Assembly (NCBI GenBank): GCA_015680685.1
Contig: MNCI01002312.1
Location: 295,185 to 359,184 of the forward strand
DNA length: 64,000 bases
DNA from: Gnetum montanum
Taxonomy: Eukaryota; Streptophyta; Gnetopsida; Gnetales; Gnetaceae
Direction of reading: 5' to 3'
The notes beneath the pieces were generated by a model. It was not told the DNA's origin and did no database searches. It worked only from the letters and a program-made list of their open reading frames with translations. This document shows, piece after piece, positions 21,600 through 32,450 of this stretch. The translations under genes and the position numbers were made by a program. The stretch's first letter is position 1; every line of letters begins with the position of its first letter.

Positions 21600-23321
21600 A
21601 AGACTTCTCTCATCTAGGACTAACTTATCCTAATCAATCAATCGTTGGATATCATCTTTCAATGCTAGGCAATAATCTATATCATGCCCATACAATTAAT
21701 GATAATTGCAAAAATGCTCTAGCCTGAAGTTCTTGGGTACTAGTGGTTCATTAGGCATAGCCAAGGAGGGGTCTCGAAGGACTTCACAATACCTTTGATG
21801 ATGCTTAAGGGCCTCCTCTTACATACATTTATGTTGGATGTGCCTAGCTCCCAACAATTGACTCAGAAGCTCCAAAGGCTTAATTGGTAATCGAGTATAT
21901 TTTGAGTGATCCTTGCACTCAAAATTTGGTCTTGGCTAAGTTTGCACTATGGGTGTTAATGCCAAGGGCTAACTAGTGCTACTAGAGTTGGGCATTGTGT
22001 TAGTGGAGGCTGTGGGTGTTGTGGCAATATTTTTGCTATTGTTGGACTCAGTCTCATTAGCCATAGTGGCCACCGTGGTTGTTGTGCCCTTCCCCTTCTC
22101 TTTCTCTTTTTTTGTATGTGTGTCTTTATAGGCTACATAGGCTGGATCTCTACTAGCCTCTGTCACATCTTGAATGCTTTTAGTTTGAGCGAATACTTGG
22201 CTAAGGGAACGTGGAGCCAAATAATATAGTTTGGATTTGATAAAATCATTTATTGCTCCTTTGAAAATAGCTAGCAAGTGGGCCTCAGCAAGTGGTTCTC
22301 GTATTTCATTTAGAGTAGCACTCCAATGTTGTATGAACTTTTGTACGGATTCTAATGGCTCTTGTTTAACACTCATGAGCTAATCTAAAGTGACTTCTGA
22401 TTTCAAGTTATAGTTAAAATGAGTCACGAACTGGCTTAGCAATTCTTTTAATGTTGAGATAGAAGCATAGGGAAGCACGTGGTACCAATCTAAGGCCTTG
22501 CCTACTAGGGACATGGAAAAAACACAAATGATGGTATGGGGCCAAGATTGTAGTAACAAGGATTCAGACCTAAAAGTGGCCAAGTGGGCATTTGGATCAC
22601 CTTCCCCATTGTATTTTGTAAACTGGGGAAGTTGTACCCCAGGGAGCAATGTAAACATGGGAACAACTAGATTGATTGGGTCATCTTAGTAGAAGTCTAT
22701 GACTTGAACGATTTTAGAAATGGTGGCTTTCAGTCATTTAATTACTTCGGTGATGATCTAGATGAGCTAGAAGGCTTGGTCTAGACCTAAGGGTGTTACA
22801 GTGGATTGTGAAGCTACTAGAGTAGCCATCACTGGTGGCACTGTTGGTGTGGCTGCCAGTCCTATTGGGGGTGCTATCAGAATAACTCCTACTAGTGGTG
22901 TTGTTTGAGTAGCCCACAACCCAGTGGGTGGTACTGCTAGAGCAGCTACCATTGGTGGCACTGTAGGGATGGTTACCTGCCTAGTTGTTGGTGTGGCCCA
23001 TAGCCTTGTGTTTGGTTGCATTGCATGTGACACTTAGTATGTTTGGGGCTATGCATATTATGGCATGTGAGACATTTGAGCCACAGGAAAAGAGGTCGTT
23101 GGTGTCCACCATGCAGTTGAGGTTGGGTCCACTATTGATGCTGGAATTAGTGTAAAGGAGGGAATAGAAACAAAACTTACATGCAATTGTGACATGGTCA
23201 TGGTGTGCACGTATGGAAGTGTGGGCATCATAGATGTTGGGTGTGGGACTTGGATAGATTGGGAAGGATGATTAACGAGAAATGAGCTTGAAGGGCCTGC
23301 ATGTTGATATGTTGACAACAT
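21600..23321 (-). pseudogene. gag of B1
   Basis: Capsid polyprotein. N-terminal Pro/Thr/Val/Ala-rich region with loosely repeated WATxTT...P segments (23321-22767), gag domain in two open pieces (22658-22380 and 22376-21969: GEGDPNAHL, GKALDWY, YYLAPRSLSQ), then Lys-rich linker and, through a few stops, the knuckle CNYH...YGHDIDYC near 21700. Only a few TAG/TAA/TGA codons break it (for example at ~22379, 21968, 21698). The fewer stops suggest it is younger or was less methylated than A1. Confidence 0.8.
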
Positions 23322-24070
23322 TTAATGACTATCCATCACCAAAGAGGGTTTGGGTTGTGGTAGTTTCATGACAGTAGTGAAAGAGGTGGAAGATTGTGGC
23401 TAGTGTGAATGAACGACAGAGGTGGTAGGAACTATTGCATAGATTAGACCACCACCTTCAGAGTGGGAGTCTAACTCCTCTTTCCCATCATGGAGAGGTT
23501 CATCATAATGTGATGTTGTGTCCCATTCTCTTGACTTACTTAGTTGCAAACTTTTGGCTAAGAGCCATTGGAAAGTTTCAGTAAGTGGGATAATGGTGTT
23601 AGTAGTGGGAATGAACTCCCTTACTTTCTAGTGGATGATTTCAAAGTTATGTTTTTCCTTAAACTCATGATGATCCAATGGTATATTTTCTTGGATCTTG
23701 GCACATAAGAATTTATAGTGCTCTTTGTCATTAGGTAGATGTTTAGGCAATTGATACTACAGTCTAAGGGACTACCACTATACTCGCATTGGGTTGGGCA
23801 GTCACTTGGGATCTACCATGTGTGGAACAGATTAGGATGCCTCCAAGTTCAAGGTGGGAACTGAAGTGGTTGCAGGATTCATCTTTCTGATATGAGAGAG
23901 GTGTAAGAAAAAAGAGAGGATAGATACGTGTAAGAAATAGTTAAAAAAGTACATTTGGTATTAAACAGTAAAAGTCTAAAGTTCCAGAGAAAATAGACTA
24001 AAACTGGGGGCATTTGGAAATGCTGAAGAGCTAGTTTTTTTTGTTGTTGCTCTTGCTACGCTAAGAGAAA
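23322..24070 (-). other. Leader of B1, proximal part
   Basis: Untranslated or N-terminal gag sequence without a long frame. Nothing else recognised. Confidence 0.4.
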
Positions 24071-24430
24071 CTGCTACGCCAACATGGCCACTACGCTACA
24101 CAGAACGGAGGTAGCATAATGTAGTAGACAGGTAGCGTAACACAGTAGGTAGTTTGGGAACCGCTACACTGACAATGTCACTATGCTACACAGAATACAG
24201 GAAACGTAATGTAGTAGATAGGTAGCATAACATAGTAGATATTTTAGGAACTGCTACATTGATAGGGTCGCTACACTACACAGAACGTAGGTAGCATAAT
24301 GCAGTAGACAGGTAGCGTAACATAGTAGATAGTTTGGGAACCGGTACATGAACAGGGTCGCTATGCTACACAGAATGCAAATAGTGTAATGTAGTAGACA
24401 AGTAGTGTAACACAATAGACAGTTTGGGGC
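24071..24430. repeat. 90-bp tandem repeat, four units, in B1 leader
   Basis: The marker CTAYRCTACACAGAAY starts at 24091, 24181, 24271 and 24361, an exact 90-bp period. Each unit also carries GTAGTAGACAGGTAGCGTAA. Because 90 is a multiple of 3, a cysteine-rich 30-residue repeat appears in one minus-strand frame, but there is no other sign that it is translated. Confidence 0.9.
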
Positions 24431-24595
24431 TTTCATCCTACAGATTTCCAAAGGAACTATTGTGGTGACCAATCTACACCACCTGGTGCATAAAAAACCA
24501 TAGGGGTGTCACGTATACGCTAGCAAGCTACTGGTGATGGGGTACAAACAACATGTAGGATTACCTATGAGACATAGAAGAGAAATAGAGGTTTA

Positions 24596-24621
24596 GGCCC
24601 TCCTTCTAGTGTCAAAAATTA
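24596..24621 (-). other. PBS-like box of B1
   Basis: On the minus strand, directly after the LTR end (CA at 24622), GACACTAGAAGGAGGGCC. It matches the box in A1 and C. Confidence 0.55.
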
Positions 24622-25289
24622 TGATGTTTCAAAACATCAGTGGCTAGAACACTGAGAGGTTATCAGGCGTACAGCCTAACCCCGGATCCATGCAAGGGCT
24701 ATGTTGGAGAAAATAGAAATGGGGTTCCCTGAATAGTCTGGTCAATCATTCAGGGACTTACGTGGTGTACAATAACTATATGCAAATAGTAATTTTAAAA
24801 TGCAACATTCTAAGGTTGAAATTGAAGAAAACATGGGGTGCATGACAATAGAAAAGCATCAAAGCATGTAACTAGGATAATAAGCATGAATAGGTACACA
24901 TGAATGCAACATATATGCTATAGAAAAAATGGAATGAGAGTTTAGGTGAGGGAATGCACCACCCCAAAATTATGGAATCTAATCTTTGTATGACTAATGA
25001 AAGTGTACAACTGGTGTGTAGTACTAGATAAGCACAACTGACAATGGAATGATATGGTCATAGCTCTTGGACTACTACCAATGGGATGCTAACAAGAACC
25101 AATGAGCTGATGCTTACTGGACTAAGAGCTACTATTCTAGGTTGAGAAGAGATCTGGGAAGTGCTACTTCTGGGATTTTCTATTTAGCAACCTTTTGTTT
25201 TCCAATCTCTTTGTCAAATCTTACTGCAAGAAGCCAACTCCCAAAATTCAATTGCCAAAAGCCAACCTTTTGAATGTTTTTTGTTGGGG

Positions 25290-25297
25290 TATTTATA
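25290..25297 (-). promoter_or_regulatory. TATA box of B1 LTR
   Basis: TATAAATA on the minus strand followed by a CCCCAAC-like stretch, as in A2 (54332-54339). Confidence 0.6.
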
Positions 25298-25739
25298 GAG
25301 CCAAGAGTGGGAAGAAGATGTGGTTTGGACACCACATGTATTGGGTCCCACAGGGCACAAACATGGATGTGCTATGTTGGCGTGTGGTGCTATGTTGATG
25401 TGCTACACTAAATGGAATAAGGCTGGAAGTGTAACCTACTAAGCTATGACCATATCATTCGGATTGCATGTACCCAAGGTATTGCCATATTTTTACAAAA
25501 AATGCTTATGAAAAATGTAAAGTGAAGCTTACACTTTGGGACTACATCTTCCCCTCTCTTATGAGTAGGGTCAAGCATAGAGACAATTTTGGGACTTGAC
25601 AATGGATGCAACAAGCAAAGAAAAATGCTGATCTCAGATGTCAAGGAGATGCTGGGGCAGAAATGACCATGGACAACAAGTCTTGGAGCTTCTAGAGATT
25701 TCCTATGGCTTCTTTTCAAGTGTTACACTACTTACGTTT

Positions 25740-26620
25740 TTTAGCATAGTGGAGTAGCATGAAGACCTACTCGCTACGCTATGCTACGTTGCATAGTGTA
25801 GCACAGTGTAACATCCACCTTTAAGATAAGTTTTGCTCAAAAACTGAAAATAACCCTCTAAAGCTTGGAAAGCCAAGCTATTTTAACAACCAACCATTAC
25901 ACTTTTCATGTTAAAGAATCCTAAGAGTTCCTGGCTTCATCATTGGGGCACCTTTTATCTTGTAGGTTCTTGCTATGCTGTGCTACGCTATGTAGTATAA
26001 CATAGCGTAGAAGCTAGTTTGGGATGAATTTGAACTACAACCTGCAATGTTTTGTCAGGAGACTTTGATTGGGACCTAAGGATGAAGTGGGACAGGCAAT
26101 CTTGGAAGTCAAATCATGGTCAAGTGCAATTATTTTGGTAGAAAAACTTGAGAAAATACTTTCTTAGTGGTGGCATCCCACTACGTTGTGCTACACTGTG
26201 CAGCATAGCATACCGTAGCACCTAGATTCGGGTGGCTTTTGCAAAATTTGCCTATGTCACATTGATCACACTTCAAGGGTAGAGCAAGGCAAGCATCCTT
26301 GAAGATCAAAGAATGGTCAAGTGCATTTTCTCTGTTAACACAATTTCAGGGAAGATTATATTACGATTGGCACCCTGCTACGTTGTCCTATACTATGAAG
26401 CATAGCACAGCGTAGCGCCCAAAATGGGATGACTTTTGCAACATTTTCCATATATTTTCCATGCTACGCTAATCATATTTCAAGGATGAAGTAGGGTAGG
26501 CATCGTTGGGAACTGATTATCTAGCAACTACATCTTCTGCATCTGATCTAACACTTGCAATAGTTTTTATCACCACATGGCCTGCTACACTATGCAGCAT
26601 AGCATAGCATAGCAGGCCTC
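25740..26620. repeat. ~200-bp repeat array headed by palindromes in B1 LTR
   Basis: Five palindromic clusters of GCTACGCTATG/CATAGCGTAGC words are centred near 25790, 25995, 26200, 26395 and 26598. Between them lie related ~160-bp segments (shared words GGTCAAGTGCA, AAGGATGAAGT, TTTTGCAA). The unit is about 200 bp. Confidence 0.7.
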
Positions 26621-26899
26621 ATAGTTAGAAAATTTGCTAAATTTTTTATTCCATCCTGAGTGCCTCTTTTGTGCAAACTAGCCTCATGACTAGGTTCTGC
26701 ATTGATTGTGTAGCAGAGGATGGCAGGTAGGCTTGGAAGTGGCTTCATAGGCATCAGGACTTCCAGGGTGCCATGTTGTCTACACGGTCCAACGTGACAC
26801 CATGCTTGTAGAGATCCTTGCCCAAATTTTGGAATTATGCTGAATCATGAGAGTCCCAAAATTTATGGTGTTTCAAGTAACATCCCTATGCCTTATGAT

Positions 26900-28970
26900 C
26901 TTCTTATTTTGATTATCCCAAAATCAATAACCAAAATCATTAGATCCATAACCAATGATAAAACACATTCTAGCTTTAGGATCAAGCTTATCTCTATCAT
27001 TTGAATCAACATGCACATATGAGACATACCAAAAAATTCTGAAATGTCAAATATTTACCTCCTTCATAGTCCATACCTCCTCTAATATTCAAAACCCCAA
27101 TGGAGCTGAAGGATCTCAATTAATGAGATAGGTTGTTGTGTTAACTACATCTACCGAAAATTTCTTTGGTAACCTAAAGTGTATTCTCATGCTTCTAGCT
27201 CTTTCATTCAATGTTTTATTCATCCATTCAATGACGACATTTTTCTCTAGAATTCTTGGAATTATCTTGATCATCTTGATCCCATTTTCTAAATAGAAAT
27301 TCTTGAATTCTTTACTATCATATTCTCCTCCATTATCTGACTTCAAATTTTGATCTTCAAACCAATCTAATTTTCTACTTTAGCTTTCCACCTTTTAAAT
27401 ATAGCAAATACATCAGATTTATTTTTAAGAAAATAAACCCACACCTTTTTGGTGGAATTATCAATGAAGGTGACATAATATCTCAAGCCTCCAAGAGACT
27501 TTACTAGAGCTAGCCCACATACATTTGAATGCAACAATTCAAGCTTTTCAATCTATGATGTCCTCCCTAACTTTGAGAAAGTAACCCTTTTTTGCTTTCC
27601 ATAGACAAAATTTTCACACAAGCTAACATCAATAGACTTAAAATTTGGTAACTTCCCCTTTGAAGCTAACAACTTCATATCTTTCTCACTCATATGCCCA
27701 AGTCTTTAGTGCCATAAGATCAAATCAACACCATATTCAACAACTGCCACTATATCTTTCTTTGCTATAATCATGTACAATGTTCCCACCTTACTGCCTC
27801 ATGCAACAACCAAGTTTCCCTTGGTTATCTTTTGTGACCTACCTTTGAATGTTGTTATATACCCATCTAAATCCATTTGGCTCATGGAAATTAGATTTTT
27901 CTTGAGTCTAGAAACATGTCTGACATCTTGCAATTTCCACTACATCCCTTGGGAAGTCTTTATTTGAACTTCATCCTTCCCCACAATATCCAAAGTTTCA
28001 TCATCTATAACATGAACCTTTCCAAACTTCCCTACAACATAATTGGGTAATAATTCCTTACAAGGAGTGGAGTGGAGTGAAGCAACTAAATCCAAAATCC
28101 AAGATTCAATAGGACTATCCACATAATAGATCAAAGCATCAACAGTAATCTCCTTAGTTGCATTTTTTGATTCATCATCTTAAGTTTGATTTTTTTTCTT
28201 CTTTGGTTCTTTGCATTGATTTTTAAAGTGACCCTTTTTATCACAATTCTAATAGAAAACTTCCTTGAGATTTTAGATTTTCTTTTGCCTCTTCACTTCG
28301 ATATACCATTACCATGGTTTTAATCATAGTCATTGCTCCTACCTCTACTTTTTGTATTCAAAGTAGACCCTAAGGATTTTCTTGACTCCCTTCTATGAAC
28401 ATCCTTACTAAGAATCAACTCTCAAATATCATTCAATTTTAATTTTGAATTACTAGATGAGCTACTCACTGCAGTCACTATTGCAACCCAACTCTCTAGC
28501 AAGGATGATAGAAAAATCAACGTCTTGATTTCATCATCAAAGGTAATCTCCACTGAACTCAATTGACTAATAATCACATTGAATTCATTGATGTGATATA
28601 TGAATAATGCAGCTTCACCAATATTCAAATTGAGCAACCTATGCATCAAATATACATTGTTTGAAGCATATGGCTTTTCATACATGCTTGACAATGTCTT
28701 CATCAAACTTATTGTTGTTTTCTCATTAACAATGTTGAATGCGACATTTCATGCCAAAGTTAATCTAATCATATCATGTTTGGAAATCTAAGAGATCCCA
28801 ATCTTCTTGTTCCATGGTTTTTGGCTTCTTCTGAGAGAAGGGTTCATGTAGTTTCTTCTAGCACAGATAATCTTCAATCTACATTTTCCAAAATCTGAAA
28901 TCTTTGTAATCAAACATGTCAATCTTAACCTTCCCTTCCTCCATCACTTCCACTTTCCTTCATCAAGAAC
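26900..28970 (-). pseudogene. gag-pol of the copia relic
   Basis: gag (28706-28422) has the UBN2-type MHRLLNLN and SSVEITFDDEIKTL segments. Protease is near 28090, reading WILDLVASLH where WILDSGASxH is usual, so the catalytic Asp is kept but Ser-Gly is lost. The GAG-pre-integrase RLGHMS sits near 27710. Integrase follows with SNVCGL and DNGGEYDSKEF (27340-27300), then PLGFKI-like sequence at ~27090. The frame breaks repeatedly. RT and RNase H are not in the window on this side. Confidence 0.75.
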
Positions 28971-28987
28971 TTGGCTCCAATACTAGT

Positions 28988-29340
28988 TGTTAGGAATTGA
29001 AATAGGAGAAAAAGGAATAAAAGATCACAAATAAACACACAAAATAAGAAAGATTTTATGTGGTTTAGCTTAAATTTTCCTATGTTGATAGCCACACTAG
29101 GATTTTTATTGATTTCTAAGGTTTCATAATGATACACTCATTCTCCACTAAAGGAAGGCACATTAAACCTATATATATAGCTAGGAGTTTCAAATTTCCA
29201 AACATAAATAGCTAAATTTTCTAATTTTCCTTTCAAATTAATAGCCAATGAATTTAGCTTGCTGCATTTTAGCCTTCCAAATTAATAGCTAGAAATTTTA
29301 GCTTTCCAAAAATGAAGAGAAGAAATCAAACTCCATTCTT
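28988..29340 (-). repeat. LTR of the copia relic
   Basis: Ends on the minus strand in CCTAACA (28988), followed by a degenerate tRNA-iMet-type PBS (GTATTGGAGCC). A TATATATA box lies at ~29170. The outer boundary near 29340 is an estimate. Confidence 0.5.
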
Positions 29341-30971
29341 GACATCTAATTCCCCCTTGCTTTTCCTTGCTTTCACATTGTGTCCCCATCACGTTGTCCT
29401 CATGATTCATGATGATATTGTTTGAATCTAGATCCACATATTGATCTCATTCAATGCTTTCCATTTTTTGTCAGTGCCTCATTTTTAGCAGCTTCCATTT
29501 CCAGCCAAGATATTTGTTAAGCACATGTATCAATGAGAAACTGGGGTAGCATAGCTACTTATTAACCACCTTTGATTTCTTGATTGAATCTCTAAGACTA
29601 TCGTTATTTCCTTTCAAGTCTCTTCCATGATCATTTTTCTATTCACTTATTCCAAAAGATTATTGTTTATTTGGCTTCATGAGGATTTTCCCACTTTACA
29701 CTTTAATTACATTGGATCTAGAAGCCTATTCTCTTTTTAAATCTAATATTCAATATATTCCATATCCCTTGTAACTCTTATTATCTTTTTACATTTATTT
29801 TCTAAATCCTTAGCCTGTGCATTTAGGTAAGGGTGTTTTGCTAACACACATGTTATTGGTTCATGCTATGTTATTTTGTTTCAAATGCATTACTCAAATT
29901 TGACTTGTTTTCAATAAAAACATGGCTCAGATATTAGCTTTCCCAATGACCTAAAAGTCACCTTTACATTTGAGGATTTTTTTTTGAACTATTTGATGGC
30001 TATAGAATACCTGACTCATTTTATGTAAGGTTGTTGCAAATTTGAATTAGGACGATTTTGATGATTTTCACTGCTAAAACCTACATTCAATTTATTATTT
30101 GGTTTCCTTACCTATAAATTGAGACAAATGCTTTGAAGAAATATCAAAATTTGAGCATCCTCTCTATATCTACCTATTATGTTAGAATTTTCAGTATCTC
30201 CTTGTATATTCTTAATTCATATTATAGAATTTCTATGTTGTAGTATTTCTTAGTGAGTTCTAATTAGCAACTATGTTTGTGTGTAATTGTTATATAAATT
30301 AGCCTCAATTCTAGTTCTTTTCATTTATTGATCATAATTATTTATGTGCTTTGTAAATTGATACTTTGTTGCATGGCTATGGCATTGCATATTCTCTAAT
30401 TCTTAATCATGAAATGATGTCTCTTTGGATCTTGTAAAGTTTCTAAATTTTTGGTAGGTTTGTAAGGCCTTGAGTGATTTCTGAAATGGTAGAAGTTATT
30501 TTGACTAGTTTCAAACCATTTGTCAAGGTTGTTTTATGCCTGGCTCTTGTGGTAAAGGTTGTTAAATCTGAATTCATGAGAAGTTGGCAAAATTTCGGTA
30601 GCTAATTCTTCAATTCATAGTGTAATGTATATTCTACCTACCCAAAACTTACAAGGAGCACAAGAGAGTTAAGAGTTACCAAGTTCATTTAGTATGAACC
30701 TTGGATGTTACTAATAATTCTTAGTAGACCTTAGTTGTTACAAAATATTAGGTTAAAAAGAATTAAAAAAGAAGTTTGTGATTATGTAAGTGTTGTGGAC
30801 ACTTGCTTTCATAAGCTTTTCTCATAGGCTTACCCATAATTTCCTCTTGTATTCTTAAGACTAACAAAGGTTTGTACAGGATTGTAAGCTGAGTCTTTCG
30901 AATGAATGCTGATACCTTAACTTTGTTATGTGGGTGATTGTACATTTGAATCTCATCATGCTCATATAATA
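29341..30971. other. AT-rich intergenic stretch
   Basis: No frame above ~60 codons on either strand that resembles a protein, and no repeats that I could align elsewhere. Confidence 0.5.
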
Positions 30972-31134
30972 ATGAGGCATTAGTTTAGTGGTAAGACACT
31001 TAATTTGGAAACTTCACAGGTCAAGGGTTCCATTCCAATTGGAATTTCTAAGTTATATAGAGTTCTAAGTAGACTATATATCTTGGGATGTTCTTAAGTT
31101 TCACTTATTAAAGGAAAAATAAAATGAAATGAAA
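30972..31134 (+). mobile_element. tRNA-derived SINE (copy 1)
   Basis: A-box-like TAGTTTAGTGGTAAGA at 30981-30996 and B-box-like GGTTCCATTCC at 31026-31036 are 45 bp apart, as in a tRNA promoter. They are followed by a body and an A-rich tail (31109-31134). Copies 2 and 3 share B box and body. Confidence 0.6.
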
Positions 31135-31151
31135 CATGATTTGGAAGCTTG
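31135..31151 (+). mobile_element. 5' remnant of SINE copy 2, left of the copia insertion
   Basis: GATTTGGAAGCTTG here joins AAGCCATGGGTTCAATTC at 36536 and so rebuilds the centre of the SINE (compare copy 1: AATTTGGAAACTTC...GGGTTCCATTCC). The last five bases GCTTG are the target duplication. Confidence 0.55.
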
Positions 31152-31477
31152 TGTGGAAGATGATGTGTAGATGTTCTACATTATTAGGAGATTGATCTCA
31201 TCCTTTTATTTATTCTAAATAAGATGAGATCCTAGTTGTCCATGCTTATTCATATCCATGATTATCTCATCCATAAATAAGATGATAAGGATCATTCCCA
31301 TGATTTTATAGACTCATGCTTATCTCTTCAAATCCATTCTTGGAAGGATCCAAGTCTATATAATTGTAGCAACACATATTCATAAACATAGCCCTTTAGA
31401 TTCAGATAGTATAGATATTCATAATTTCTATTTGGCATAGATAGTAGATCCAGATCCCTTTAGATTCAGATTTCTCA
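31152..31477 (+). repeat. 5' LTR of the copia element (326 bp)
   Basis: TGTGGAAGATG to TTTCTCA. It is followed by TTTGATATTAGAGC, a degenerate tRNA-iMet primer site (usual TGGTATCAGAGC). Confidence 0.85.
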
Positions 31478-31529
31478 TTTGATATTAGAGCTTAGTTAGC
31501 TCAAATTCTTGAGAACAGATCTCTCCAAA

Positions 31530-32450
31530 ATGGCCCAAAATAATGGATTTGTGTCTCTCCAAATTATTGTATTCAATGGAGAAAATTATGAATATTGGGT
31601 AATCAAGATGAAGACATTTATGATCTCACAAGATCTATGGGATATTGTTGAAGGTGGATTTCAAGATGCTGATCAAGAAACATTTCAATCCCTGATAGAA
31701 GATGAAAAGAATGAAGTCAAGAAGTTTTTTAAGAAAGATGCAAAAGCATTATTCATCATTCAATTTGGGTTAGATCTAACAATCTTTCCCAAAATCTTCA
31801 TGCATCCAACAAGAAAAGCTACATGGGATGCACTAGAGATTGCATACAAGGGATCATTAAAAGTTCATGTTGTCAAGCTACAAGCTTTAAGGAAAGATTT
31901 TGAATCGTTGCACATGCTAGATTCAAAGAATATTGATCAATACATCAACCGATTTCAACAAGTTCGAAATGGACTTGAATCTTGAGGAGAAACGTTTGAG
32001 GAAAGGTATGTTGTTGAAAAGATCCTTTGAAGTGTAACCCGACGATATGATCCCATCATCATGGCTATTGAAGAAGCAATAGATCTCGATAAGATGACCA
32101 TGGTTGAGCTCGTAGGAAGCTTGAAGACATACGAGCAAAGAATTTTTAATCGTGAGGATTCAATAGCAAATGCATTTCAAGCACAATTCTAGAGATCATT
32201 CAATAAAAATCAAAATCAAAGATCCTCAAGTGTATCCTCATTTAGAGGATGTGGATGCAATCATGGTAGATCCAGAGGTTGTGGTCATAGAAGATCAAAT
32301 CAATCAAATGAAAGTAAGCATTGTGATTTCTATGGTACCAACACCCACAATACTCATGAATGTTGGTCTAGGAAGAAGCATGAAAAGAAAGGCAAAGAAA
32401 AAATTGTAGAAGATGAAGATCACCATAAGAATCACCAAAAAGGTGAGTAA
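31530..32450 (+). pseudogene. gag of the copia element
   Basis: Nucleocapsid and capsid precursor. It starts MAQNNGF and has the DUF4219/UBN2-type layout: NGENYEYWVIKMKTF, DLWDIVEGG, ATWDALEIAYKG, LRKDFESLHM. TGA stops occur at 31983 and ~32027, and TAG at ~32190. The zinc knuckle near 32320 reads C-x2-Y-x4-H-x4-C; the second Cys has become Tyr. Confidence 0.85.

Larger units (their letters stand above)
20402..26875 (-). mobile_element. Element B1: Tat-like Ty3/gypsy, 5' part
   Basis: Read on the minus strand: LTR (26875 to 24622), PBS-like box, leader with 90-bp repeats, gag, protease. It stops inside the protease at 20402, where A1 was inserted; its pol should lie beyond the left side of A1. 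Gag and protease are homologous to A1 but much less interrupted, and the LTR is longer (2254 bp). On the right it interrupts a copia integrase. Confidence 0.8.
24622..26875 (-). repeat. 5' LTR of B1 (2254 bp)
   Basis: On the minus strand it runs TGAAACACC (26875) to ACATCA (24622). Both ends align with the A-family LTRs; the middle is longer because of a ~200-bp repeat array. The same start occurs in plus orientation at 52583. Confidence 0.75.
26876..29340 (-). mobile_element. Ty1/copia relic, 5' part
   Basis: Minus-strand order: LTR (right end not fixed, ~29340 down to 28988), PBS-like GTATTGGAGCC, gag, protease, GAG-pre-integrase, integrase. It ends where the B1 LTR was inserted (26875). 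Decayed. Confidence 0.75.

Noticed and set aside
24254-24472. Cysteine-rich repeated small protein on the minus strand
   Set aside because: A by-product of the 90-bp tandem repeat; it lies in an untranslated leader and has no start or family support.
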